NCBI GenBank assembly: GCA_903904615.1
Contig: CAIVDG010000079.1
Location: forward strand, 1 to 17,962
Source: an uncultured Acidimicrobiaceae bacterium
GTDB taxonomy: Bacteria > Actinomycetota > Acidimicrobiia > Acidimicrobiales > Ilumatobacteraceae
Direction: 5' to 3'
Length of the DNA stretch: 17,962 bases
How positions within the stretch are numbered: position 1 is the first letter of the stretch; every line of letters starts with the position of its first letter. A program made the position numbers and the translations under genes. The notes beneath the pieces are model-generated. The model was given only the letters and a program-made list of their open reading frames with translations. It made no database searches and had not been told where the DNA came from. Shown here piece by piece: positions 7,338-13,951 of the stretch.

Positions 7338-7628
7338 ATGAGTTCACAACTTCACGTCACACCGGTACCCGCCAAGCAGGTTCCGTTCGACGACTCACCA
7401 ACTGCGTGGATGGCGCAAGGCAACTGCCGAAACTATCCACCGGCCACATTCTTCCCGTCCGACGGCGTCGGCGTGGACAGAGCGCGAGCAATCTGCAAAG
7501 GATGCCCCGTTACTGACAAGTGCCTGGAATATGCACTGGAAGAGCGCATTGAGCACGGCGTATGGGGCGGATGCTCCGAACGTGAGCGTCGTCGCATTCT
7601 GAAGCGTCGCCGCGGACTACCCGCCTAG
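7338..7628 (+). CDS. WhiB-family iron-sulfur transcription factor (first copy)
   Basis: 96 residues. The four cluster ligands are C30, C53, C56 and C62 in the WhiB pattern (C-X22-C-X2-C-X5-C), and the turn motif GVWGG is at 74-78. A basic C-terminal tail (SERERRRILKRRRG) would contact DNA or the sigma-factor complex. WhiB proteins are 4Fe-4S proteins confined to actinobacteria and their phages; they act with the primary sigma factor and respond to oxygen, nitric oxide or redox state. An extra cysteine, C79, follows directly after GVWGG. A GAGGAGAG lies just before the ATG. The subclass cannot be fixed with confidence; the N-terminal WMAQGNC looks WhiB1-like. Confidence 0.93.
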   Translation: MSSQLHVTPVPAKQVPFDDSPTAWMAQGNCRNYPPATFFPSDGVGVDRARAICKGCPVTDKCLEYALEERIEHGVWGGCSERERRRILKRRRGLPA

Positions 7629-7645
7629 CAACTGCGAACGGCGAA

Positions 7646-7804
7646 TTACTTCGACTCGGTGGAGTCGTTGTTCTTGCCCTCTTCCATGGCTTTTTTCAGC
7701 TCGCGCTGAGCAGAACCAAGATTCCTTGCGATCTTGGGCAACTGAGAGCCGCCGAAGAGAACAACGATAACGATTGCGACCATGATGAGTTCAGGTGTGC
7801 CCAT
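7646..7804 (-). CDS. tatA: Sec-independent translocase subunit TatA
   Basis: 52 residues. It begins MGTPELIMVAIVIVVLFGGSQLP: a short membrane helix, then the FGG-x-x-LP hinge and an amphipathic helix (KIARNLGSAQRELKKAMEE), then a polar tail. This is the TatA/TatE plan, on the short side. TatA forms the pore-like assembly that moves folded proteins with twin-arginine signals. The frame is open to 7900, but ATG 7804 gives the canonical N-terminus, and a TAGGGT hexamer lies 7 bases upstream (leaderless). No tatB or tatC is nearby, which is common in actinobacteria. It diverges from ftcD and converges on whiB with a 17-base gap. Confidence 0.88.
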   Translation of the reverse strand: MGTPELIMVAIVIVVLFGGSQLPKIARNLGSAQRELKKAMEEGKNNDSTESK

Positions 7805-7811
7805 AGAGCGA

Positions 7812-7817
7812 ACCCTA
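7812..7817 (-). promoter_or_regulatory. Candidate -10 element (TAGGGT) for leaderless tatA
   Basis: TAGGGT ends 7 bases before the tatA ATG and no Shine-Dalgarno sequence intervenes. It lies within the 58-base gap between the divergent tatA and ftcD genes. Confidence 0.45.
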
Positions 7818-7862
7818 CCACCAGCAGTAGCGGGACGGCCTGCGAGTTGGTAGGAACACTGC

Positions 7863-8651
7863 ATGCTGGAATGCGTGGTGAATGTGAGCGAAGGGGCCAA
7901 TACCGAAGTGTTGGACGCACTTCGCGTGGCGGTGGGCCCGGACCTTCTTGATGTTCATTCAGACGTTCATCACAATCGCAGCGTGTTCACCCTTGTTGGA
8001 GAAAATGCACCGCGGGCTCTCACAACAGCCTCTCTTCGCCTGCTGTCACTTGAACAACACAGCGGCGTGCACCCACGGTTAGGCATTGTCGACGTTGTTC
8101 CGTTTGTTCCCCTTGCGGGATCAACAATGGACGACGCGCTACTTGCGCGCAAACGATTTGCGGAATGGGCAGCAGACGAATTGGGCGTACCCAGTTTTCT
8201 GTACGGGCCAGAACGCTCTCTCCCCTCTGTGCGAAAAGACGCATGGAAGACGTTGTTTCCACACATTGGACCACAACAACCACACCCCACCGCCGGTGCA
8301 TTATGTGTAGGTGCGCGCGAACCGCTCATCGCATACAACGTGTGGTTACAGGGTGTTTCGTTGTCAGACACACGAGACATTGCGGCGAGAGTGCGTACAG
8401 ACCACATTCGAACTCTTGGGCTTCAAGTAGGCGATTTCACACAAGTCAGCGTGAACTTGGTATCACCAGAGAAAGCGAATCCGATTCACGTTGTCGACGC
8501 AGTGAAACAGCACACAAACGTTCATCACTGTGAACTCGTAGGACTTCTTCCTGACAATGTGTTGCGAATGATTCCGCAGAGTCGGTGGGAGGAACTCGAC
8601 CTCTCGGAAGAACACACCATTGAGTGGCGGTTAGCGAACCGCCAACGGTGA
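7863..8651 (+). CDS. ftcD: Glutamate formimidoyltransferase (FTCD N-terminal domain type)
   Basis: 262 residues, matching a stand-alone formiminotransferase (N- and C-subdomains) without the cyclodeaminase half. Visible motifs are NVSEG at 7-11, VHHNRSVFT at 35-43, HPRLGIVDVVPFVPLAG at 70-86 with the likely catalytic His70, and YGPERSLPSVRK around 118-129. The enzyme moves the formimino group between N-formimino-L-glutamate and tetrahydrofolate (histidine catabolism / one-carbon supply). No hut genes are nearby, so a one-carbon role outside histidine breakdown is possible. AGGA lies 8 bases before the ATG. The stop is separated by one base from the convergent whiB stop, so no dedicated terminator fits between them. 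Confidence 0.87.
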   Translation: MLECVVNVSEGANTEVLDALRVAVGPDLLDVHSDVHHNRSVFTLVGENAPRALTTASLRLLSLEQHSGVHPRLGIVDVVPFVPLAGSTMDDALLARKRFAEWAADELGVPSFLYGPERSLPSVRKDAWKTLFPHIGPQQPHPTAGALCVGAREPLIAYNVWLQGVSLSDTRDIAARVRTDHIRTLGLQVGDFTQVSVNLVSPEKANPIHVVDAVKQHTNVHHCELVGLLPDNVLRMIPQSRWEELDLSEEHTIEWRLANRQR

Positions 8652-8652
8652 C

Positions 8653-8928
8653 TTAACCGTTAACGATGCGACGTGAGTCTTGTGCGCGTTGGCGACGAAG
8701 ACGACGGCGTTCACGCTCGGAGAGACCGCCCCAGATGCCAAACTTTTCGCCATTGGCGAGTGCGTATTCAAGGCATTCACCGCGAACAATGCAGCCCTTG
8801 CACACTTCTTTTGCTTCGCGAGTACTAGCGCCGCGTTCTGGGAAGAACAGGTCTGGATCGACACCAAGGCAGTTGGCCTGATCTTGCCAACCGCGTTCAA
8901 GATTGATTGATTCAGTCTCTGTGTGCAT
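8653..8928 (-). CDS. WhiB-family iron-sulfur transcription factor (second copy)
   Basis: 91 residues. Cluster cysteines are C20, C43, C46 and C52 (C-X22-C-X2-C-X5-C), followed by GIWGGLSERERR, the canonical WhiB turn and basic tail. WFQD-like WQDQANC at 14-20 and DLFFPERG at 26-33 resemble WhiB2/WhmD-type proteins linked to septation, but this subclass call is tentative. GGGAGG lies 9 bases before the ATG. The gene has its own 125-base upstream region with palindromes and repeats. It faces the first whiB copy, with tatA and ftcD between; the two proteins share the core but differ in their N- and C-termini, so they are not a recent duplication. Confidence 0.93.
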   Translation of the reverse strand: MHTETESINLERGWQDQANCLGVDPDLFFPERGASTREAKEVCKGCIVRGECLEYALANGEKFGIWGGLSERERRRLRRQRAQDSRRIVNG

Positions 8929-8946
8929 GCTCTGTTGCCTCCCAGC

Positions 8947-9017
8947 AGTGACCGGAAGTGACTCTCCGAAGAGACATCATCTTGCGGCCGTGTAATTACA
9001 GCGATGTCATTGTGACA
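8947..9017 (-). promoter_or_regulatory. Upstream region of the second whiB with two palindromes and a direct repeat
   Basis: Three elements lie in the 125-base gap: a direct repeat AGTGAC at 8947-8952 and 8957-8962 (10-base period, one helical turn), the perfect 10-base palindrome TGTAATTACA at 8991-9000, and the inverted repeat TGTCA-TTG-TGACA at 9005-9017. On the minus strand TTGTCA (within the inverted repeat) is followed after 17 bases by TTACAC (within the palindrome), a possible though weak -35/-10 pair. The arrangement fits an operator-covered promoter, but no regulator can be named. Confidence 0.35.
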
Positions 9018-9053
9018 AATCTGGAGGAAAATAGCAACTTGAGAGCCTGAGAA

Positions 9054-11054
9054 TCAGCGAGAACGGGCTGTTCTACGACGATTTTCGAGGAAATCGACCA
9101 GAACGTAGTCGCCCAACGTGTCGGGAGTGGTGAAGAACGCCCTGCCCTTGTTGATGTGCGTCATCTGCTCGATGAGATGCTGCAGTGATCTGCTGGCGTC
9201 GAGCACGAAGAAGTTGATGGTGATGTTGTCCTTGGTGCAGCGCTTCACCTCTCGCATGGCGTAGTCCACCGATTCCTGAATGTAGGGATACGTGAAGATG
9301 GGGTAACCGTCGGGCGTGATGTGAGCGGTGGGTTCACCGTCGGTGATCATGATGATCTGCTTGGTGCCTGTTTGCTTCGCCAATTGCTTGCGCGCCATGT
9401 CGAATGCTTGATGCATGTTGGTACCCCACTCTTGATCCCAACTGACCTCTGGAAGGTCTTCAGGACGAATGGGATAGGCCACGCTGCTGAACCCGATGAT
9501 GGAGAGAAAATCGCGTGGAAACTGGGAAGAAATGAGCGAATGCATGGCCATGGCCACTTTCTTCGCCGGCACGAATCGCCCGGCTTGCACCATTGAATAC
9601 GACAAGTCGAGAAGCAACACAGTGGATGATCGCGACGTGTGTTCGGTGCGCTCAATTTCAAAATCTTCCGGCGTCAACGTGACCGGAGTACCTGTTCCGT
9701 TTCGCGACAATGCGTTGCGAATGGTGCGTTGAAGATCTAAACGGAATGGGTCACCAAATTCGTATGGCTTCGAGTCGTACGTGCGCTCATGACCCATGCC
9801 TTCGTCGTGCATGCGATGTTGGCCGAACTTGTCTTTCGACAACTTGCCGAAGAGTTCGCGTAATGCATTGTTGCCAATTGCTCGCAAACCGCGTGGTGTG
9901 AGTTCTACGCGTCCTTCTTTGCGATTAATGAGCCCTGCCTCTTCAAGCACTTTTGTCATTTCTGCGAGGCGCTGGAGCGATTGGGCGCTTTGCTCACCAA
10001 GAATCTCTTGCACTTTGTCAAGGTCGAATTCGCCCAGTTGGGAGGGGCCGGCGGCCTGGCGCATCATGTTTTCCATGGCGTCCAAGTCGGCCATTTCCTG
10101 CATGGCCTGCATTGCCTGTTGCATGTCCATGGGCTGTTCGCCACGGAAGTTGTAGCCCTGGCCATTTCCCGGCTGCGGGAATAGCTGCTGCAAGCGCTCC
10201 CCTAGTTGCTGCACCTGCCAATTGAGGTCCATGTCTTCCATGAGCTGTTCAGACAACTGCTGTAGTTGTGAACGTTGCTCTGGAGTGAGCGAGTTCATGA
10301 AGTTCTGCATGGCCTGCATGCGCTGTGCCATGTTCTCTAACAATTCGTCGAGAGTTTCAGGGTTCTCGGGGAAGAAGTCGCCGAACTCTTCCATGAACTT
10401 TTCGAATTCCGGATCTTCTCCGCGTTCGCGTTTGTCCAACATGTCGTTCAACGCAGCCATCATGTCTTTCATGCGCGCCATGTCTTCGGGCTGCATGTTC
10501 TGCATTCCGTCAGACATTTGATCCACCACTTGTTGCATCATTTGTTGGCGCAATTTGTCCAACATCTCTTCAAAACGTTGGCGTGCTTCTTGCGACTCGA
10601 AGTCGTAGTTCTGTAATTCGCGCACCATGCCGGCCAGGTCGTCGGGCATCATGTCCAGGCGGAAATTGCGTTCCATGGCAGCGTCTTGTGCGGTTTGTGC
10701 ACGGCGTTGGTCGCCCGATGCTTCGGCGTCACGCACTGCGTTTTCCACTGCGTGACGTTCCTCGTCGATGATGTCTTTGAGAGCTTCGGCAATTTCGGCG
10801 TAGACACCGCCAAGGTCGCCACTCTCTTCAATCTCTTTACGCTTCTGACGGATTTTGTCCATCATCTCGCGAAGACCCTCTATTCGGTTTCCGTCTTTAT
10901 CGGTCATTCCTTCGCGCATTAAGCGTCGAAGAGCCGCATTGACATCGCCGTGGTACATGAGATCGTCGGTCATCTCAGCAAGAAGATCGTCGGCGTCCAT
11001 GCTGAAGCCGGTTTGGGTGCCATCCCAACGGGAATAGGTGAACCTTGCGGTCAT
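9054..11054 (-). CDS. vWA-domain protein with methionine-rich helical region (MoxR partner)
   Basis: 666 residues. An N-terminal region (about 1-60) is followed by a long acidic helical/coiled-coil section (about 60-400), very rich in Met, Gln, Glu and Asp, and then a basic linker. The C-terminal von Willebrand A domain (about 475-640) has an intact metal-binding MIDAS: D483-x-S485-x-S487 (in LLLDLSYSM), T545 (GTNMH) and D572 (TDGEP). Such proteins work with MoxR-type AAA+ ATPases, and that ATPase is the next gene upstream on the same strand (11645-13072). The pair probably acts in metal insertion or protein maturation like other MoxR/vWA pairs; the target is unknown. It has no signal peptide, so it is cytoplasmic. 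The start is supported by TAGGTT 6 bases upstream (leaderless). Confidence 0.87.
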   Translation of the reverse strand: MTARFTYSRWDGTQTGFSMDADDLLAEMTDDLMYHGDVNAALRRLMREGMTDKDGNRIEGLREMMDKIRQKRKEIEESGDLGGVYAEIAEALKDIIDEERHAVENAVRDAEASGDQRRAQTAQDAAMERNFRLDMMPDDLAGMVRELQNYDFESQEARQRFEEMLDKLRQQMMQQVVDQMSDGMQNMQPEDMARMKDMMAALNDMLDKRERGEDPEFEKFMEEFGDFFPENPETLDELLENMAQRMQAMQNFMNSLTPEQRSQLQQLSEQLMEDMDLNWQVQQLGERLQQLFPQPGNGQGYNFRGEQPMDMQQAMQAMQEMADLDAMENMMRQAAGPSQLGEFDLDKVQEILGEQSAQSLQRLAEMTKVLEEAGLINRKEGRVELTPRGLRAIGNNALRELFGKLSKDKFGQHRMHDEGMGHERTYDSKPYEFGDPFRLDLQRTIRNALSRNGTGTPVTLTPEDFEIERTEHTSRSSTVLLLDLSYSMVQAGRFVPAKKVAMAMHSLISSQFPRDFLSIIGFSSVAYPIRPEDLPEVSWDQEWGTNMHQAFDMARKQLAKQTGTKQIIMITDGEPTAHITPDGYPIFTYPYIQESVDYAMREVKRCTKDNITINFFVLDASRSLQHLIEQMTHINKGRAFFTTPDTLGDYVLVDFLENRRRTARSR

Positions 11055-11060
11055 AAGCGC

Positions 11061-11066
11061 AACCTA
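11061..11066 (-). promoter_or_regulatory. Candidate -10 element (TAGGTT) for the leaderless vWA gene
   Basis: TAGGTT ends 6 bases before the ATG at 11054. It lies in the 35-base gap to the divergent cyclase gene and gives the vWA gene a promoter separate from that of the MoxR gene. Confidence 0.45.
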
Positions 11067-11089
11067 CTTGCTCTAAGGTGGATGCCAGC

Positions 11090-11641
11090 ATGCGAGTACC
11101 ACGAACATTTGTATTCGTCGACATCTCGGGGTTCACCAACTTCACCACCGAGAACGGCGACGACGCCGCGGGGCGATTGTTGGCTGCGTGGCGTGCTGTT
11201 ACTCGTGACGTTGCATCGGAAACCGGCGTGCGTATTGCCAAATGGCTGGGTGACGGCTGCATGATCGTGGCTGTTGACCAGCGCGATGCGGTCACCTTCT
11301 CGCTCGAGTTGCAAAAGAAGTCCGAAGTTCCGTGCGCACCGCTTGCCATTCGTATTGGAATGGCGTCGGGTTTGGCGTTGCTGTTTGAAGGTGACGACTA
11401 CATCGGTACCGCTGTGAACATGGCTGCTCGTTTGTGCGATGCCGCGCAACCATACGAAGTCATTATTCCGCTGGACCAAATTGAAAACTTGCCCGAAGGT
11501 GTTGCTGCTGTTCCTCACGAGCCACTCACTTTGCGCGGATTGAACGAAGCCATTCCCGTGGTGACATTGAAGGGCGAAGCGACAAATGCCGCGCGCAATG
11601 ACACCGGCGAATTGTGGACTCGCTCTCCGTTTGTCATTTAA
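11090..11641 (+). CDS. Stand-alone class III adenylate/guanylate cyclase
   Basis: 183 residues, essentially one class III nucleotidyl cyclase catalytic domain, with no membrane segment or sensor domain. All expected catalytic positions are visible: metal ligands D11 (FVDISGFT) and D55 (LGDG), base-reading K51 and D103 (DDYIG), and transition-state N110 and R114 (VNMAARL). The K/D pair suggests ATP is the substrate and cAMP the product. ATG 11090 is chosen because AAGGTGG lies 8 bases upstream; GTG 11078 in the same frame overlaps that ribosome site. The gene is on the opposite strand between the vWA gene (35-base divergent gap) and the MoxR gene (3 bases between the two stops). No cAMP receptor gene is in the window. 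Class III domains need a dimer, so it must act as a homodimer or with a partner. Confidence 0.85.
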   Translation: MRVPRTFVFVDISGFTNFTTENGDDAAGRLLAAWRAVTRDVASETGVRIAKWLGDGCMIVAVDQRDAVTFSLELQKKSEVPCAPLAIRIGMASGLALLFEGDDYIGTAVNMAARLCDAAQPYEVIIPLDQIENLPEGVAAVPHEPLTLRGLNEAIPVVTLKGEATNAARNDTGELWTRSPFVI

Positions 11642-11644
11642 CTG

Positions 11645-13072
11645 CTACAGACTGCGCGAACGGTAGGTGGCGCGAGCACCCGATGCGTCTTTGTTGAGAC
11701 GTCGTGTGAGGTGCAGTCCTTCAAGAATGAATTCCACAGCACTTGCAACAACGGCAGGAGTGGTGTCTCCGCCCGTTACAACAGTGACAGGTGTTTGGAG
11801 CGAAGGAATTTGTGCGAGAAGCGCAATGAGATCTGCACTTGGGACATCTTCACCCACGTGAGCAATGGTTCCCTGTTCGAATGCAGTGACCACTTCGGCC
11901 ATTGACACGCCTGCGGTCATTTCTTTGTACACCGTAAGAACTGCCTGCGAAATGAGTTGTTGCAAAATTTGCGACTCGCGGCCTTCTTCTAATGACTCAA
12001 TCTCCACTTTTCCGCCCGTAGATGCAGCAAGTGCGTCCAAGTCGCTGACACGCGGCGCAACGTTGCGCTCACCTGCTCGAAGCGCGCGTCGAACAGCGTT
12101 TGCACTGAGGATTTCGTAGTTACTCACCGACAAACGCACGGAAACACCGCTGCGCTGGTTGACATGGCTACTGCTGCGTGCTTGCTGCGAGAACGTGGCG
12201 ATGATGTGCTCCATGAACTCGGGCATAGTGACTGCTACATCGCCGATAGACGCAGGGCGTGCTTCTTGACGAATGATGGCAATTTCAGTTTCCACATCGA
12301 GCGGATAGTGCGTGCGAATTTGGCTACCGAAACGGTCTTTCAACGGAGTGATGATGCGACCACGGTTGGTGTAGTCCTCCGGGTTTGCGGATGCAACAAG
12401 CAACACGTCGATGGGAAGACTGATCTTGTATCCGCGAATCTGCACATCGCGTTCTTCAAGAACGTTCAACAAACCCACCTGGATTCGCTCGCTGAGGTCG
12501 GGCAATTCGTTAATGGCGAAAATGCCACGGTTGGTGCGCGGAACAAGTCCGTAGTGCAAGGTGAGTTCGTCACTGAGGTAGCGACCTTCGGCCACCTTGA
12601 TGGGGTCAACTTCACCAATGAGGTCAGAGATGGATGTGTCGGGCGTTGCCAACTTCTCACCGAAGCGCTCGCTGCGATGTACCCAGGTAATGGGTGTGTT
12701 GTCGCCGTTGTCTGCAACGGCGTTCTTTGCGTGACGTGACACAGGGTTGTACGGATCGTCGTTGATTTCAGAACCCGCAACTATGGGCATCCACTCGTCC
12801 AACAAGTTGGTGAGTGAGCGAATCATTCGGGTCTTTGCTTGTCCACGCTCACCAAGAAACACCACGTCGTGACCAGCCAATAACGCGTTCTCAAGTTGTG
12901 GCATGACGGTGTCTTCGTATCCCATGACACCCTCGAAGAGTGGCTTGCCCTCAGAGATGTTGCGCACTGCATTGCGGCGTAGTTCTTCTTTGATGGGAAG
13001 TGATTGCCACCCTGAGGCACGCAATGCACCGAGAGTGGTGGGAAGGGACGCGGGCACTTCATGCGTAGTCAT
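11645..13072 (-). CDS. MoxR-type AAA+ ATPase (magnesium chelatase-like)
   Basis: 475 residues from ATG 13072. The AAA+ core has Walker A GERGQAKT at 74-81, a Walker B strand GIFAINELPDL, a sensor-1 region LVASANPEDYTNRGRI, and the arginine-bearing TPLKDRFGSQI segment. The C-terminal part is a helical lid. The Asn in place of Asp in Walker B (INEL) is how I recall this subgroup, so it is not treated as a defect. Such ATPases remodel partner proteins together with a MIDAS-type vWA protein, here encoded at 9054-11054. The frame is open to 13162, but upstream codons would run through the sdh terminator, and TACTGT sits 7 bases before ATG 13072, so 13072 is taken as a leaderless start. Confidence 0.87.
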   Translation of the reverse strand: MTTHEVPASLPTTLGALRASGWQSLPIKEELRRNAVRNISEGKPLFEGVMGYEDTVMPQLENALLAGHDVVFLGERGQAKTRMIRSLTNLLDEWMPIVAGSEINDDPYNPVSRHAKNAVADNGDNTPITWVHRSERFGEKLATPDTSISDLIGEVDPIKVAEGRYLSDELTLHYGLVPRTNRGIFAINELPDLSERIQVGLLNVLEERDVQIRGYKISLPIDVLLVASANPEDYTNRGRIITPLKDRFGSQIRTHYPLDVETEIAIIRQEARPASIGDVAVTMPEFMEHIIATFSQQARSSSHVNQRSGVSVRLSVSNYEILSANAVRRALRAGERNVAPRVSDLDALAASTGGKVEIESLEEGRESQILQQLISQAVLTVYKEMTAGVSMAEVVTAFEQGTIAHVGEDVPSADLIALLAQIPSLQTPVTVVTGGDTTPAVVASAVEFILEGLHLTRRLNKDASGARATYRSRSL

Positions 13073-13079
13073 AGGTGTG

Positions 13080-13085
13080 ACAGTA
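13080..13085 (-). promoter_or_regulatory. Candidate -10 element (TACTGT) for the leaderless MoxR gene
   Basis: TACTGT ends 7 bases before ATG 13072 with no Shine-Dalgarno sequence between. It follows the sdh terminator by about 40 bases, so the MoxR gene needs its own promoter here. Confidence 0.45.
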
Positions 13086-13122
13086 CCCCCGCATTCGCTC
13101 ACTCTCACAGTGGAAGAAAATG

Positions 13123-13158
13123 AAAAAGGAGCCGAGGCTGACGCCCCGACCCCTTTTC
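13123..13158 (-). terminator. Intrinsic terminator of the sdhCAB operon
   Basis: Read on the minus strand, the arms 13158-13143 and 13138-13123 pair over about 15 positions around a GTCA loop, with three G-U wobbles. The stem runs into a T tract (13127-13123, followed shortly by another run of four T). It begins 17 bases after the sdhB stop. On the plus strand the three wobbles become A-C mismatches, so the hairpin is made for minus-strand RNA. Confidence 0.85.
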
Positions 13159-13174
13159 TCAATTTGTTCAGAAA

Positions 13175-13951
13175 TTATGAACGCGCAAGGTCCTTGCGGT
13201 TAGCAAACTTTGCCTTGCGGTAGTCCTTGTGCATGAGTGCAATGACGTCGATGCTGATTTCCTTCGGACATGCAGCCTCACACTCGCCGTGGTTGGTGCA
13301 GGAACCGAAATGCTCGTCCATGGTCTCCACCATGGTCTCAACACGGCTGTAACGCTCTGCCTGGCCCTGTGGCAGACGATTGAGGTGTGCCACCTTCGCC
13401 GCTGTAAACAGGTTTGCTGCGCCATTGGGGCACGCTGCCACGCATGCACCACATCCGATGCATTCCGCAGAGTCCATTGCAGCGTCAGCAATTGGCTTTG
13501 CAATGGGAATGAGGTTTGCATCGGGAGCACCACCGGTTTCAGCGGTGATGTACCCGCCAGATTCGATGATGCGGTCAAATGCTGAGCGGTCGACCATGAG
13601 GTCTTTGATGAGCGGGAACGCAGATGCACGCCATGGCTCAATGGTGATGGAGTCGCCATCTTTGAACTTGCGCATGTGTAACTGACAGGTTGCGGTTCCA
13701 CGCTGTGGTCCGTGTGCCTGTCCGTCGATCATCAATGAGCACGTACCGCAAATTCCTTCGCGACAGTCGTGGTCAAAGACAACGGCTTCTTTTCCTTCGG
13801 TGACCAAACGGTCGTTCAAGATGTCGAGCATCTCCAAGAACGACGCTTCGTCGGTGATTTCGGGAATGTTGTGAGTTTCGAAGTAACCCTTTGCTGCAGG
13901 ACCGGCTTGGCGCCAGATCTTCAGCGTGATGTTCTTGATTGTGTTGCTCAC
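13175..13951 (-). CDS. sdhB: Succinate dehydrogenase iron-sulfur subunit
   Basis: 258 residues from GTG 13951, set by AAGGAG 6 bases upstream; the longer open frame to 14041 lies inside sdhA. The N-terminal ferredoxin domain holds the 2Fe-2S cluster ligands C63, C68, C71 and C89 (DHDCREGICGTC). The C-terminal domain has C164/C167/C170/C174 (CIGCGACVAAC) and C218/C224/C228, which supply the 4Fe-4S and 3Fe-4S clusters. It carries electrons from the flavin subunit to the membrane heme/quinone site. The GTG overlaps the sdhA TGA stop (GTGA), so the two are translationally coupled. It is the last gene of the operon, followed by the terminator. A fumarate reductase role is possible, but the aerobic-type context favours succinate oxidation. 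Confidence 0.95.
   Translation of the reverse strand: MSNTIKNITLKIWRQAGPAAKGYFETHNIPEITDEASFLEMLDILNDRLVTEGKEAVVFDHDCREGICGTCSLMIDGQAHGPQRGTATCQLHMRKFKDGDSITIEPWRASAFPLIKDLMVDRSAFDRIIESGGYITAETGGAPDANLIPIAKPIADAAMDSAECIGCGACVAACPNGAANLFTAAKVAHLNRLPQGQAERYSRVETMVETMDEHFGSCTNHGECEAACPKEISIDVIALMHKDYRKAKFANRKDLARS

Noticed and set aside
7070..7516. 148-residue open frame on the plus strand overlapping the whiB upstream region
   Set aside because: It runs out of frame through the clear WhiB coding sequence and has no family-like motif or ribosome site.
11128..11148. GTTCACC-like direct repeat resembling a PHO box
   Set aside because: It lies inside cyclase coding sequence for the GFTNFTT stretch, away from any promoter.
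12466..12780. Out-of-frame open reading frames within the MoxR gene, including a 191-residue plus-strand one
   Set aside because: They are shadows of a well-supported AAA+ ATPase; the composition is unnatural and no motif is present.
11645..13072. Asn in place of Asp in the Walker B motif (INEL) of the MoxR ATPase
   Set aside because: I recall this as the usual form in this MoxR subgroup, and the catalytic Glu is kept, so it is not evidence of inactivity.
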